Assembly (NCBI RefSeq): GCF_033954835.1
Contig: NZ_CP121471.1
Coordinates: 806,001 to 870,000 of the forward strand
DNA: 64,000 nucleotides
Direction: 5' to 3'
From: Thiorhodovibrio frisius
Lineage (GTDB): Bacteria > Pseudomonadota > Gammaproteobacteria > Chromatiales > Chromatiaceae
Position numbers and translations under genes: made by a program. The notes under the pieces are model-generated. The model saw nothing but the letters and a program-made list of their open reading frames with translations. It did not search any database and was not told where the DNA came from. Below are positions 8,126 through 16,095 of the stretch, piece after piece. Every line of letters starts with the position of its first letter. Position 1 is the stretch's first letter.

Positions 8126-10160
8126 GCGCAATGCCACGCGCCGGCTCGCACCCAGGTCCACTGGCGAACCCGCACCGGATTTTCTCCAGATCGGCCTGCT
8201 GACCGCGCTGCTGGGTCTGGCCGCAGTGCCGCTGCTGTTTTACATGAAGGCACCGGTCGCCGGTTATATCGCCCTGGTGCTGCTGGCGCGGGTCGCGGTT
8301 CTGTTCCGCCCGGCGCTCACGCCCGGGCGCTGGCCGCTGGTGGCTCTGGCGTTCCTTGGGATGGGCGTGGTGCTGGCGGCTTATCGCGAACTGGCAGGTC
8401 AGGATGCCGGCACCGCACTGCTGCTCACCATGATGGTATTAAAGACGCTCGAGATTCGCGCCATGCGCGATCTGCGGGTGTCCTTGCTGCTGTTCGGCTT
8501 TTTGCTGGTGGTGGCCTTTCTGTTCAATCAGTCGCCGCTCTTTGCCGTCTATCTGGGGGCGCTGCTGCTTGGCAGTTTTGCGTTGCTCGCGGACTTAAGC
8601 GCGGTGCGGCGCGACGCTGGTCGGCAGGCATGGATCAAACGCCTGCGTGCCGCCGGGCGCCGGGCCGTGGTGCTGAGCGGCCAGGCGGTGCCACTGGCAG
8701 CATTGCTGTTCGTGCTCTTCCCGCGGCTCGATTCGCCCTTGTGGAGCCTGGGGCTGGAGCGCGATCGGGCCCAGACCGGGGTGAGCGATTCGCTGGAGCT
8801 TGGCAACTTCAGCGAGCTGGTGCGCGTGGGCGCCGTGGCCTTCCATGCCTATTTCGACCAGCCGTTGCCGGTCGAGCCTTCCGAGCTCTATTGGCGTGGG
8901 CCTGTGCTATGGCAAACCGACGGGCGTGGCTGGGAGCCCGGACCCAAGGAGCTGATGACCGACCTGCCGGCGGACATCGAGTCGCTGGGTGAGGAACTTG
9001 ACTACGCCATCGTGATGGAAGCGACCGAACAGCGCTGGATCTTCGCGCTTGATCTGCCTCTTGCGGCGCCAGCGGATGCGCAATTGACGCGAGATGCGCG
9101 CCTGGTCGCAAGAGAGCCGCTGCAGGAACTCAAACGCTTTGAGCTGCGTTCGGCACTCAAATATCGCTCGTTGGCGCTAACCTCTCCTGAGCGTGAATTG
9201 GCGCTCGAGTTGCCCGAGCGCATGATCACGCCGCGCATGCGCCTGCTGGTGGGCGCATGGCAGGAGCAGGGCGGTGGCGCGCGCGCCATCCTGACTCGCG
9301 CGCTGGCGCATATTCGCCGTGAGCCCTTCCGTTACACCCTGAGGCCACCGCCGCTGGGGTCTAATCCGGTTGATGATTTCCTGTTTGAGACTCGCGCCGG
9401 CTATTGCGAGCATTATGCCAGCAGCTTCGCGCTGCTGATGCGTTTGGCTGGCATCCCGGCGCGGCTGGTGGTGGGCTACCTGGGCGCCGAGCGCAATCCC
9501 CTGGGCGGACACTATTTGGTGCGTCAATCCGATGCTCACGCCTGGGTCGAGGTGTGGCTGGAAGACAGCGGCTGGACCCGAGTTGACCCGACCGCAGCGG
9601 TTGCGCCTGAGCGCGTCGACAACGATGCTGAACTGGCCGACCTGGGTGGTACCGCGCCGCTGCGTTTTCGGATGTCGCGCGACAGCGGCCTGGGGCGGCT
9701 GGCGCACAGTCTGCGGCTGCTGGTGGATGCGGGCAATGCGGGCTGGAACAATTGGGTGGTGAACTTCTCCAGCACCCGCCAGCAGCGCTTGCTGGAAGCG
9801 CTGGGGTTCGAGCATCTGGGCACCTATGGCCTGGTGCTGGGTCTGGCCAGCGGTGGCGCGGTGCTGATGGCGCTCCTGCATGGGCTGCTGGCGCGCCGGC
9901 GCTGGCCGGCCGATCCTGTCGAACGCAGTTTCGCGCGCCTGTGCCAGCGCCTTGCGCGCGTGGGTCTGGCGCGCAAGCCTGGCGAGGGACCGCGCGATTA
10001 TCTGCAACGGGTGGCGGTGGCGCGGCCCGATTTGGCGCAGGGGCTGAATGTCTGGCTAAAGCTCTACCTGCCAATGCGTTTTGGTCGTGCGGAAAATGGC
10101 TCTGCCCGCGACGCGCTTATCCTGCGTGAACGGCGTATGAATATTCGTCGGAAAGTGTGA
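8115..10160 (+). CDS. TgpA-like membrane transglutaminase (DUF3488/transglutaminase/DUF4129)
   Basis: A 681-residue protein: several N-terminal membrane helices (residues about 20-210), a periplasmic transglutaminase-like domain with a Cys-His-Asp triad (GYCEHYASSFALLMRLAG, SDAHAWVEVW, WTRVDPTAAV), one more membrane helix near 565 and a short C-terminal cytoplasmic domain. This matches TgpA of Pseudomonas, an envelope protein. It ends the moxR-DUF58-tgpA operon; no clear terminator was seen before the next gene. Confidence 0.9.
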   Translation: MKIKRNATRRLAPRSTGEPAPDFLQIGLLTALLGLAAVPLLFYMKAPVAGYIALVLLARVAVLFRPALTPGRWPLVALAFLGMGVVLAAYRELAGQDAGTALLLTMMVLKTLEIRAMRDLRVSLLLFGFLLVVAFLFNQSPLFAVYLGALLLGSFALLADLSAVRRDAGRQAWIKRLRAAGRRAVVLSGQAVPLAALLFVLFPRLDSPLWSLGLERDRAQTGVSDSLELGNFSELVRVGAVAFHAYFDQPLPVEPSELYWRGPVLWQTDGRGWEPGPKELMTDLPADIESLGEELDYAIVMEATEQRWIFALDLPLAAPADAQLTRDARLVAREPLQELKRFELRSALKYRSLALTSPERELALELPERMITPRMRLLVGAWQEQGGGARAILTRALAHIRREPFRYTLRPPPLGSNPVDDFLFETRAGYCEHYASSFALLMRLAGIPARLVVGYLGAERNPLGGHYLVRQSDAHAWVEVWLEDSGWTRVDPTAAVAPERVDNDAELADLGGTAPLRFRMSRDSGLGRLAHSLRLLVDAGNAGWNNWVVNFSSTRQQRLLEALGFEHLGTYGLVLGLASGGAVLMALLHGLLARRRWPADPVERSFARLCQRLARVGLARKPGEGPRDYLQRVAVARPDLAQGLNVWLKLYLPMRFGRAENGSARDALILRERRMNIRRKV

Positions 10161-10390
10161 TTTAGTCTGCCATTCGAGTCAGGCATGAGAACACCAGTTT
10201 TTCTGGACAAATCGCGACTTTAGTCCTACTGTCAGGGTAAAGATACCGCGCTGGCAGCTAGCCAGTTTTCGCATGAATTGTGGCGTCTTGGTGATGCTCG
10301 AGGTGCCGGTCAGAGCAGAGCAGGCCCGCACAGAGCAACGATAATAAGAACAAGCACTCTGGTTGGAACAGTGTGCACCTTGGTGGCGCT

Positions 10391-11962
10391 ATGTCGCCAT
10401 TGGTTCGGGATATGAACATGGCACCATTTGATCAGGCGGCCGGCTCAGGGCGTTCATTGCCAATGACGCTGAACGCCTGGACCAATTTTCTTACCGATAC
10501 CGAACTTCCGGCCTTTGCGCGCACCGTCAGCGATGTGACGCGGATTTCCAATGATCCGGAAGCCAGCGCCTACAAGCTCTCCAATGCCATCGCCAAAGAT
10601 GCCGCGATGGCCGCACGCCTGGTCAAGCTGGCGAACAGTCCGTTGTTTCCTAGCAGTCACGGCAATATCCAAACGGTTGATCGCGGTGTGGTGCTGCTTG
10701 GCTTTGACGCAGTGCGCGATCTGGCGATATCCCTCAGCGTGATCGAGCAAGTCCTGCGCGGTCAGAGTCGCGCCGCCCTGCTCGAGGAAATGGCGTTGGC
10801 CTTTCATACCGCCACTCAGGCGCAGACGCTCGCGCGCATGGCGCAGGATGACGTGGTGGCGGAGATTTTCGTCGCCGGTTTGTTGTATCGCATTGGGGGG
10901 CTCGCGGCGCTGTCGAGTTCCGACCCCAGGGTGAACAATTATCTGGCTGAGAAAGCGGAATTTGGTGACGACGAGGCGGTGCAGATCGCGCGTCTCGAAA
11001 AACGCACCTTTGGGTGCGATATGACCCAGCTCTCGCTGCGCTTGGCGCAGCACTGGTCGCTTGGTCAGGTGTTGCAGAAGGCACTGTCGTCGGAGCCGGG
11101 GCAGGCTGGGGAGCGCATTGCCACCGGCCGGCGCATTGCTGAGGTGGCAATGCGGCGCGGCTGGGAGTCGAATGAGATTCAGCAGTTGTTGTCGCGGGTG
11201 GCGCGCAACATGGGGCTGAATCTGGCCGACATGCGCGAGAAGGTGCATCAAAGCTCCGATGTGGCGCGCGAAATGGCGGTGCAGTTCGGCGCCACCAAGG
11301 TTGCACCGCTGATTCCGGAAACCGCGCGGGCCAAGGCAAAGCGCGACAAGGCGGAACGCAAAGCCGCTGCCGAGGCTAGCGCTGCCGAGGCGGGTGATGA
11401 AACGGCGCTTGGCGAGGATGGCTATCCTGCCGGGTTGCTGCGCCCGAATCCGATGCTGCAACTCGAGATGCTGGGTCGCATGGCTGAGTTGCTCAATGGC
11501 AAGCCGGATATCAATCGCTTGCTGACGACCGTGGTGGAGGGCGTTCACCGTGGTATTGGTATGGACCGCACCGTCTTTGCGCTCTTGACCACCAAGAAAG
11601 ACGCGATTGCGGCCAAGTATGTGCTAACGGAAGTCGAGGAGCGCTTGCAGTCGAGCTTTCGCTTCAGTGTGCGCTCGGAGATGAATCCTCTCCTTGCCGC
11701 TGTAATCATGCAGCGCAAGGCGTTTTGGATTCATGCTGACTCCTCGCCCGATGAGCGCAAGCTGGTGCGCGGGCCTTTTGCGCAATTTGTCGGCAAGGGT
11801 GATTTTTTGATTCACCCGGTGCTCTTCACCGACAAATGCATCGGGTTTCTCTATGCCGATCGTGCCAGTTCCGGGCGCCCAATCGAGGCATCTGATGAGG
11901 CCAGCTTTCGCCAGTTCATCCAGCAGCTGTCGATCGGTCTGCGGTTGATTAGCGGGGGCTGA
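10391..11962 (+). CDS. HDOD-GAF domain signalling protein
   Basis: About 523 residues. Residues about 25-225 form an HDOD domain (IAKDAAMAARLVKLANSPLF, VVLLGFDAVRDLAISLSVIE), an HD-related regulatory domain lacking the metal-binding HD pair. A charged Ala/Lys/Glu-rich linker (about 310-345) leads to a C-terminal GAF-like domain (about 360-520). Such proteins regulate cyclic-di-GMP, motility or stress outputs; the target here is unknown. Start choice is uncertain (GTG 10373, ATG 10391, 10412 or 10418). It is a single gene, convergent with crtC. The 212 bases upstream hold no recognisable gene. Confidence 0.85.
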   Translation: MSPLVRDMNMAPFDQAAGSGRSLPMTLNAWTNFLTDTELPAFARTVSDVTRISNDPEASAYKLSNAIAKDAAMAARLVKLANSPLFPSSHGNIQTVDRGVVLLGFDAVRDLAISLSVIEQVLRGQSRAALLEEMALAFHTATQAQTLARMAQDDVVAEIFVAGLLYRIGGLAALSSSDPRVNNYLAEKAEFGDDEAVQIARLEKRTFGCDMTQLSLRLAQHWSLGQVLQKALSSEPGQAGERIATGRRIAEVAMRRGWESNEIQQLLSRVARNMGLNLADMREKVHQSSDVAREMAVQFGATKVAPLIPETARAKAKRDKAERKAAAEASAAEAGDETALGEDGYPAGLLRPNPMLQLEMLGRMAELLNGKPDINRLLTTVVEGVHRGIGMDRTVFALLTTKKDAIAAKYVLTEVEERLQSSFRFSVRSEMNPLLAAVIMQRKAFWIHADSSPDERKLVRGPFAQFVGKGDFLIHPVLFTDKCIGFLYADRASSGRPIEASDEASFRQFIQQLSIGLRLISGG

Positions 11963-11987
11963 TGCCGCGCCAACCCATATACCGAGA

Positions 11988-12015
11988 CCCCCGTGGCCGT
12001 CACCCGACCCAGAAC
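11988..12015 (+). repeat. 28-base dispersed repeat, copy 1
   Basis: A 28-base stretch beginning CCCCCGTGGCCGTCACCCG recurs at 55292-55319 with one mismatch. It lies in the gap between the convergent HDOD and crtC genes and is followed by a small hairpin CGCAAA-ccc-gTTTGCG. Its function is unknown; both copies lie in intergenic DNA near gene ends. Confidence 0.5.
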
Positions 12016-12051
12016 CGCAAACCCGTTTGCGATTGGTCTATCTCAGAAGTT

Positions 12052-13308
12052 TTATGGCCAGCGCGGCATCCGAAAAGGCAGCAGCATGCGCACCCAGGGC
12101 TGGGCGAAACGATCCAGCGACAGGCTTTCATGCACGGCGGTGACAGGCTCGCCCAAGAGGCGGGTGGCGATGGTGGAGCGCGCATAAAACGGCGTGTCTT
12201 CCAGGGTCTCGAGCACTTGGGCGCGGGTCTCTCCGGTTACAGGATGTTCGCTACGGGTAGCGCGCGCAATGCGCCAAACAGTGGTGGTCGGCAGGGGTAC
12301 CCGCGCCGGTGGCTCGAAGGGCTCAACCGAGCCGTCGCGGTTCACCTGCAGGGCAAGCGACAGCGCGCTGCCGTCGCGCCGATTGGCCTCGTAGAGCACG
12401 ACCGCTCCGCCCTGGCGGCGTTTGGCGCGTGACCAGTCCCAGTCTGTGAACCCCTGTTCTAGCGGCTCCGAGCCCCAATTGCTGTCCAGATAGCCATCGC
12501 CGCTCCAGTGTAGATGCGGATGGCTGAGCTGGACGCTGACCCGCGAATCGGGCGCGATGGGCCACCAGTGATGGCGTCCGTGTTGGTCGAGTTGTTCGAC
12601 ATGGCGGGTCATGGTCTGGGGGCGCACGCGCACTTGGCCGCGCAGGGGTAGCGGGATGGGGGCGGCGGTTTCATGGATGTCGATAACCAGATCATCGCCA
12701 TCCCAGTGCAATTGGCTGGGGCCGATGCGCAGTTCGGTCGGTGTGCGGCTCAGGCGTTGGCGACCGCGTTCGGTCATGGCCCAACGTTTGCCGCTGGCGC
12801 CATAGATCACGGCGTTTAGCGCGCAGAAGTGCTCCGGGTCGGCTGGGCCGCGCTGCCTTGCCCGGGCATAGTAGGGCGAGAAAACACTGCCGAGCAGCGC
12901 GATGATGGTGAGCCCATGTTGGCCGTCGTCGCTCAGTGCGTCGATGTACCACCAGAGGTAGCCGTTCTTCGGGATGCTTTGATCGAAGGCCGGTCCGCGA
13001 GCTCGATCTGCGCTGTCAGATGGCCGAATAGGGTCGCCCTCGGCAGTTCCTGTTCCGGGTGGGGGCCGCCCCCCGCCAGAGACAGGCCCGGCAGCTTGGT
13101 GCGTACTTCCGGTCGACTGAAAGACGCCATCCAGTCGTGGGATGCGCGGCCATAGGTGGCGCCACCGCTGGTCGGGAACAGCTGCTCGAACAGGGTCGGT
13201 GAGGCCGGGTGGGTGAAATCCGGCGGAGCTTGCAGCTGTGGCCCAAAGCGGTTGAGCAGGGCGAAGGTGTGCTCGGCGCATACGTTGATCTCCGTGGTGT
13301 GAATTCAT
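12052..13308 (-). CDS. crtC: CrtC, carotenoid 1,2-hydratase (hydroxyneurosporene synthase)
   Basis: Residues about 100-418 of this frame form a full CrtC: FDQSIPKNGYLWWYIDALSD, LLGSVFSPYYARAR, HWSGDGYLDSNWGSEPLEQ, WDWSRAK. CrtC adds water to the C1-C2 end of acyclic carotenoids (lycopene to rhodopin) in the spirilloxanthin pathway. The start is a problem: no ATG, GTG or TTG lies just before the conserved region. The first in-frame starts (ATG 13308 or 13281) would add about 100 residues read out of frame through the crtD remnant. The true start may be non-canonical or may have been created when crtD was truncated. Confidence 0.85.
   Translation of the reverse strand: MNSHHGDQRMRRAHLRPAQPLWATAASSAGFHPPGLTDPVRAAVPDQRWRHLWPRIPRLDGVFQSTGSTHQAAGPVSGGGRPPPGTGTAEGDPIRPSDSADRARGPAFDQSIPKNGYLWWYIDALSDDGQHGLTIIALLGSVFSPYYARARQRGPADPEHFCALNAVIYGASGKRWAMTERGRQRLSRTPTELRIGPSQLHWDGDDLVIDIHETAAPIPLPLRGQVRVRPQTMTRHVEQLDQHGRHHWWPIAPDSRVSVQLSHPHLHWSGDGYLDSNWGSEPLEQGFTDWDWSRAKRRQGGAVVLYEANRRDGSALSLALQVNRDGSVEPFEPPARVPLPTTTVWRIARATRSEHPVTGETRAQVLETLEDTPFYARSTIATRLLGEPVTAVHESLSLDRFAQPWVRMLLPFRMPRWP
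12933..13304 (-). pseudogene. crtD: crtD remnant (3' end of a carotenoid 3,4-desaturase gene)
   Basis: In a different minus frame from crtC, bases 13304-12933 encode the C-terminal end of a CrtD/CrtI-type desaturase: TLFEQLFPTSGGATYGRASH, DWMASFSRPEVRTKLPGL, then SLAGGGPHPEQELPRATLFG. Full CrtD has roughly 500 residues; here a TGA stands at 13305-13307 and nothing recognisable lies upstream, so about three quarters, including the N-terminal FAD-binding site, is missing. Gene order crtD-crtC is usual in purple bacteria, so this is an in-place 5' deletion. Loss of CrtD should abolish 3,4-desaturation unless another copy exists elsewhere. Confidence 0.85.
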
Positions 13309-13629
13309 GAAGGCCCCTGATTAGTGGGGGATTGGCGGTGCACATTATGCGATCAACCATTGCGGGATGTTTTCGCAGTCTTAAGCGCAGATAAAGACGG
13401 TCTGTTTCTGGCAAGTCCGACCCGCTGCATCAGCTCGACCGGTTTGATCTGAATGGGCAGCTTGGTGAGACGTGATGGCGGGCACGCTGCTAACACGGGC
13501 TTTATGCTGGATGCGGGATCGGAAGTCGGGATGGATTTTGCGCTGGATTGGGGGGGAATGCTCGGATCACGGGGCGGGTGGTTGCGAAGGTGAAACCGCC
13601 GCTGGTCATGGCAGCCGACAGCATGCGAA

Positions 13630-13666
13630 TTGACGCCCCCTCGGGCGGTGTCTATCTTACAGGACA
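13630..13666 (+). promoter_or_regulatory. crtEF promoter with overlapping PpsR/CrtJ-type site
   Basis: TTGACG (13630-13635), a 17-base spacer and TATCTT (13653-13658) form a good sigma-70-type promoter. TGT-CTATCTTACAGG-ACA (13649-13666) matches the TGT-N12-ACA palindrome of PpsR/CrtJ and covers the -10 element, the expected position for repression. The transcript would carry a leader of about 160 bases before crtEF. The remainder of the 13309-13824 gap shows no gene. Confidence 0.65.
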
Positions 13667-13824
13667 GCTAGACGTGGCAACCAGCTTATCGCCTGCTTAC
13701 CCTAATCTCATGGATTCATTGCCTCGGGGTAGCCGGGACCATGAGTGTTGGTCCCGATGCTGCGGGAGATGCCCCTGGTCGCCACTGCCGCCCAACCGCC
13801 AAATCAGTGAGGAATCTGCAACCG

Positions 13825-15879
13825 ATGGATGTGATGTCGCGAATTGAACAGACCCTTAAGCGGGCTATTGCCCAGGGTAGCGGGGAGGCGGCACCACCGC
13901 TCCTGGAAGCTGCGACCCGCCATGCGGTTTTCCCTGGTGGTGGGCGGGTGCGCCCCCGCCTTTGCCTGGCGGTGGCGCTGGCCTGCGGCGACGATGCGCC
14001 GGCGCTGAGCGATGCCGCAGCGGCTGCTTTGGAATTGCTCCATTGCGCTTCTCTGGTGCATGACGATCTGCCCTGCTTTGACGATGCCGCTACCCGCCGC
14101 GGGCGCCCCTCGGTGCATGCCGCCTACGGCGAGCGACTGGCGGTGTTGGTCGGTGACGGGCTGATTGTGCGCGCCTTTGAGTTGCTGGCATGGAATGCGG
14201 GGTCTCACCCAGCGCGAGCAGCGAGTCTGACGGCCATTGTTGGCCGCGCGGTGGGCATGACCTCTGGCATCATCGCCGGGCAGGCTTGGGAGTGCGAGCC
14301 CGAGGTGGAGCTGACCGAATACCATCGCCAGAAAACCGCCGCGCTCTTTTTCGCCGCGACCGAGGCCGGCGCCGCCGCCGCCGGACAGGATCCTGCACCC
14401 TGGCATGCCTTTGGCGAAAAGCTCGGTCTGGCCTATCAGGTGGCGGACGATTTGCGCGATGTTGCCGTGAGCGAAGCCGACATGGGTAAGCCCATGGGGC
14501 AGGATCAGACCCACGGGCGGCCAAGTGCAGTGGCCGAGCTGGGGCTGGATGGCGCGCTTGGGCGGTTGAAAAAGCTGGTCGATGCGGCGGTCCATGGCAT
14601 TCCGGCCTGCCCGGGGCGAGCCAAATTGGCCGAGCTGGTGGGCTCAGAAATGCGCCGGCTGCTGCCGGCCGAGCTGGTTGACCGACTTGACTGGCCCCAG
14701 CCAGAACCGGACATGGGGAACCTTGAGGAGAACGCCGCAATGCAGATCACCTGGTCCGAGCGTCTGAGCGACGTCTGGCATCAATCTCTCAGTCGGCTCA
14801 TCGCCAGCCCGGCTTTTCAGCGTTGGGCGGCGGACTTTCCGCTCACTCGTCCTGTCGCCCAGCGCCGCGCGAGCGGGTTGTTCGACATCTGCGCCGGTTT
14901 TGTCTATTCCCAGATCCTCGACGCCTGTGTGCGCCTGGAGCTCTTTGAGCGTCTGGCCAAGGAGCCAGTGACCCCCGAGGAACTGGGCGCCGAGGTTGAC
15001 CTCTCGTCCGCAGCGGCTGATCGGCTGCTGCGCGCCGGGGTGGCGCTGCGGCTGTTCAATCGCCGCGCAGGCGGGCGCTTCGGGCTCGGACCCCATGGCG
15101 CGGCGATGCTCGGCAACCCCGGCATTGCCGCCATCGTGCGCCACCACCGCATGCTGTATCGGGATCTGACTGATCCGCTGGCCCTGTTGCGTGGCGAACT
15201 GGCGGAAACCGAACTGGGGCGTTACTGGGCCTATGCGGGAGCAGCCACGCCTGGTGCGGCCGGCGATGCCGAGGTGGCGTCCTATAGCCAGTTGATGACG
15301 GCCTCTCATGCCTTCGTCGCAGGCGATACCCTCGATGCTTATTCGTTCAAGGACCACCAGTGTCTGCTCGATGTCGGTGGCGGGGAGGGGAGTTTCCTGC
15401 TCGCGGCCGGGCAACGCTGGCCGCATCTGAAGCTGCAACTCTTCGACCTGCCGGCGGTGGCCGAACGCGCCGCCGTCCGCTTGCGCGACCATGGCCTTGG
15501 CGAGCGCAGCCAGACTTTCGGCGGCGACATGAAGCGCGACCCGTTGCCCAGGGGCGCCGATCTGATCTCTTTTGTGCGGGTGATTCATGACCACGACGAT
15601 GATATGGCCATGACTATGCTCAAGGCCGCGCGTGCCGCACTCCCGATGAACGGCACCCTGCTGGTGACCGAACCCATGGCCGAGACGCCTGGGGCGGAGC
15701 CTATTGGCGATGCCTACTTCGGTTTCTACCTGCTTGCTATGGGCAGTGGTCGCCCGCGCCCGCCGCGCGAGCTTGCAGCCATGCTCAAGGCTGCTGGCTT
15801 CTCCTCCGTGCGTCTGCTCAAGACGCGCCAACCGATGCAAACCCGGGTAATGATAGCCAAGCCCGATCACCGAGACTGA
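13825..15879 (+). CDS. crtEF: CrtE-CrtF fusion: geranylgeranyl diphosphate synthase + carotenoid O-methyltransferase
   Basis: One uninterrupted 684-residue frame. Residues about 1-300 are a polyprenyl synthase (CrtE) with first Asp-rich motif DDLPCFDDAATRRG and second DDLRD; it makes C20 GGPP for carotenoids and the bacteriochlorophyll tail. From residue about 306 the protein is CrtF, a SAM-dependent methyltransferase (LLDVGGGEGSFLLAAGQRWP, HDHDDDMAM) that methylates 1-hydroxycarotenoids. The two are normally separate genes. A relict ribosome site GAGGAG stands 9 bases before an in-frame ATG at 14740 (MQITWSERL), so CrtF may still be made alone. Start ATG 13825 is chosen for the GAGGAA upstream. 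A sequencing error at the lost stop cannot be ruled out from one read of the DNA. Confidence 0.88.
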   Translation: MDVMSRIEQTLKRAIAQGSGEAAPPLLEAATRHAVFPGGGRVRPRLCLAVALACGDDAPALSDAAAAALELLHCASLVHDDLPCFDDAATRRGRPSVHAAYGERLAVLVGDGLIVRAFELLAWNAGSHPARAASLTAIVGRAVGMTSGIIAGQAWECEPEVELTEYHRQKTAALFFAATEAGAAAAGQDPAPWHAFGEKLGLAYQVADDLRDVAVSEADMGKPMGQDQTHGRPSAVAELGLDGALGRLKKLVDAAVHGIPACPGRAKLAELVGSEMRRLLPAELVDRLDWPQPEPDMGNLEENAAMQITWSERLSDVWHQSLSRLIASPAFQRWAADFPLTRPVAQRRASGLFDICAGFVYSQILDACVRLELFERLAKEPVTPEELGAEVDLSSAAADRLLRAGVALRLFNRRAGGRFGLGPHGAAMLGNPGIAAIVRHHRMLYRDLTDPLALLRGELAETELGRYWAYAGAATPGAAGDAEVASYSQLMTASHAFVAGDTLDAYSFKDHQCLLDVGGGEGSFLLAAGQRWPHLKLQLFDLPAVAERAAVRLRDHGLGERSQTFGGDMKRDPLPRGADLISFVRVIHDHDDDMAMTMLKAARAALPMNGTLLVTEPMAETPGAEPIGDAYFGFYLLAMGSGRPRPPRELAAMLKAAGFSSVRLLKTRQPMQTRVMIAKPDHRD

Positions 15880-15891
15880 TTGCCAAGCTGA

Positions 15892-15945
15892 ATTTACATC
15901 CGAGGTGTAAATCAGCCTTGACATATCCATCAGTCAGGCTAGACT
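15892..15945 (+). promoter_or_regulatory. bchCXYZ(-puf) promoter with PpsR/CrtJ-type site
   Basis: TGT-AAATCAGCCTTG-ACA (15906-15923) is a TGT-N12-ACA palindrome overlapping the -35 box TTGACA (15918-15923); TAGACT (15940-15945) follows at 16 bases as -10. Immediately upstream is a perfect inverted repeat ATTTACA-N7-TGTAAAT (15892-15912). A TCAGTC-N6-GACTGA repeat overlaps the -10 region. Nearly the same block recurs at 36316-36380 before the second puf operon. It is the likely start of the bchCXYZ-puf superoperon. Confidence 0.75.
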
Positions 15946-16095
15946 GACACCTAGTTTCCTTGGTCTTGCGGTTTCTTTTTCTCTCGCCGCTTTACAGTGA
16001 GACTTGGGTGGGCACCCTTGCCGGGTTCCTGTTCAGCGCAGCCGGTCGGCATCTCGCCACCGGTCATCGCGGTTAAACATCGGTTTCTAGTGACT

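Noticed and set aside
14644-15930. 428-codon minus-strand frame opposite crtF
   Set aside because: Antisense shadow of the methyltransferase; no family similarity and no ribosome site.
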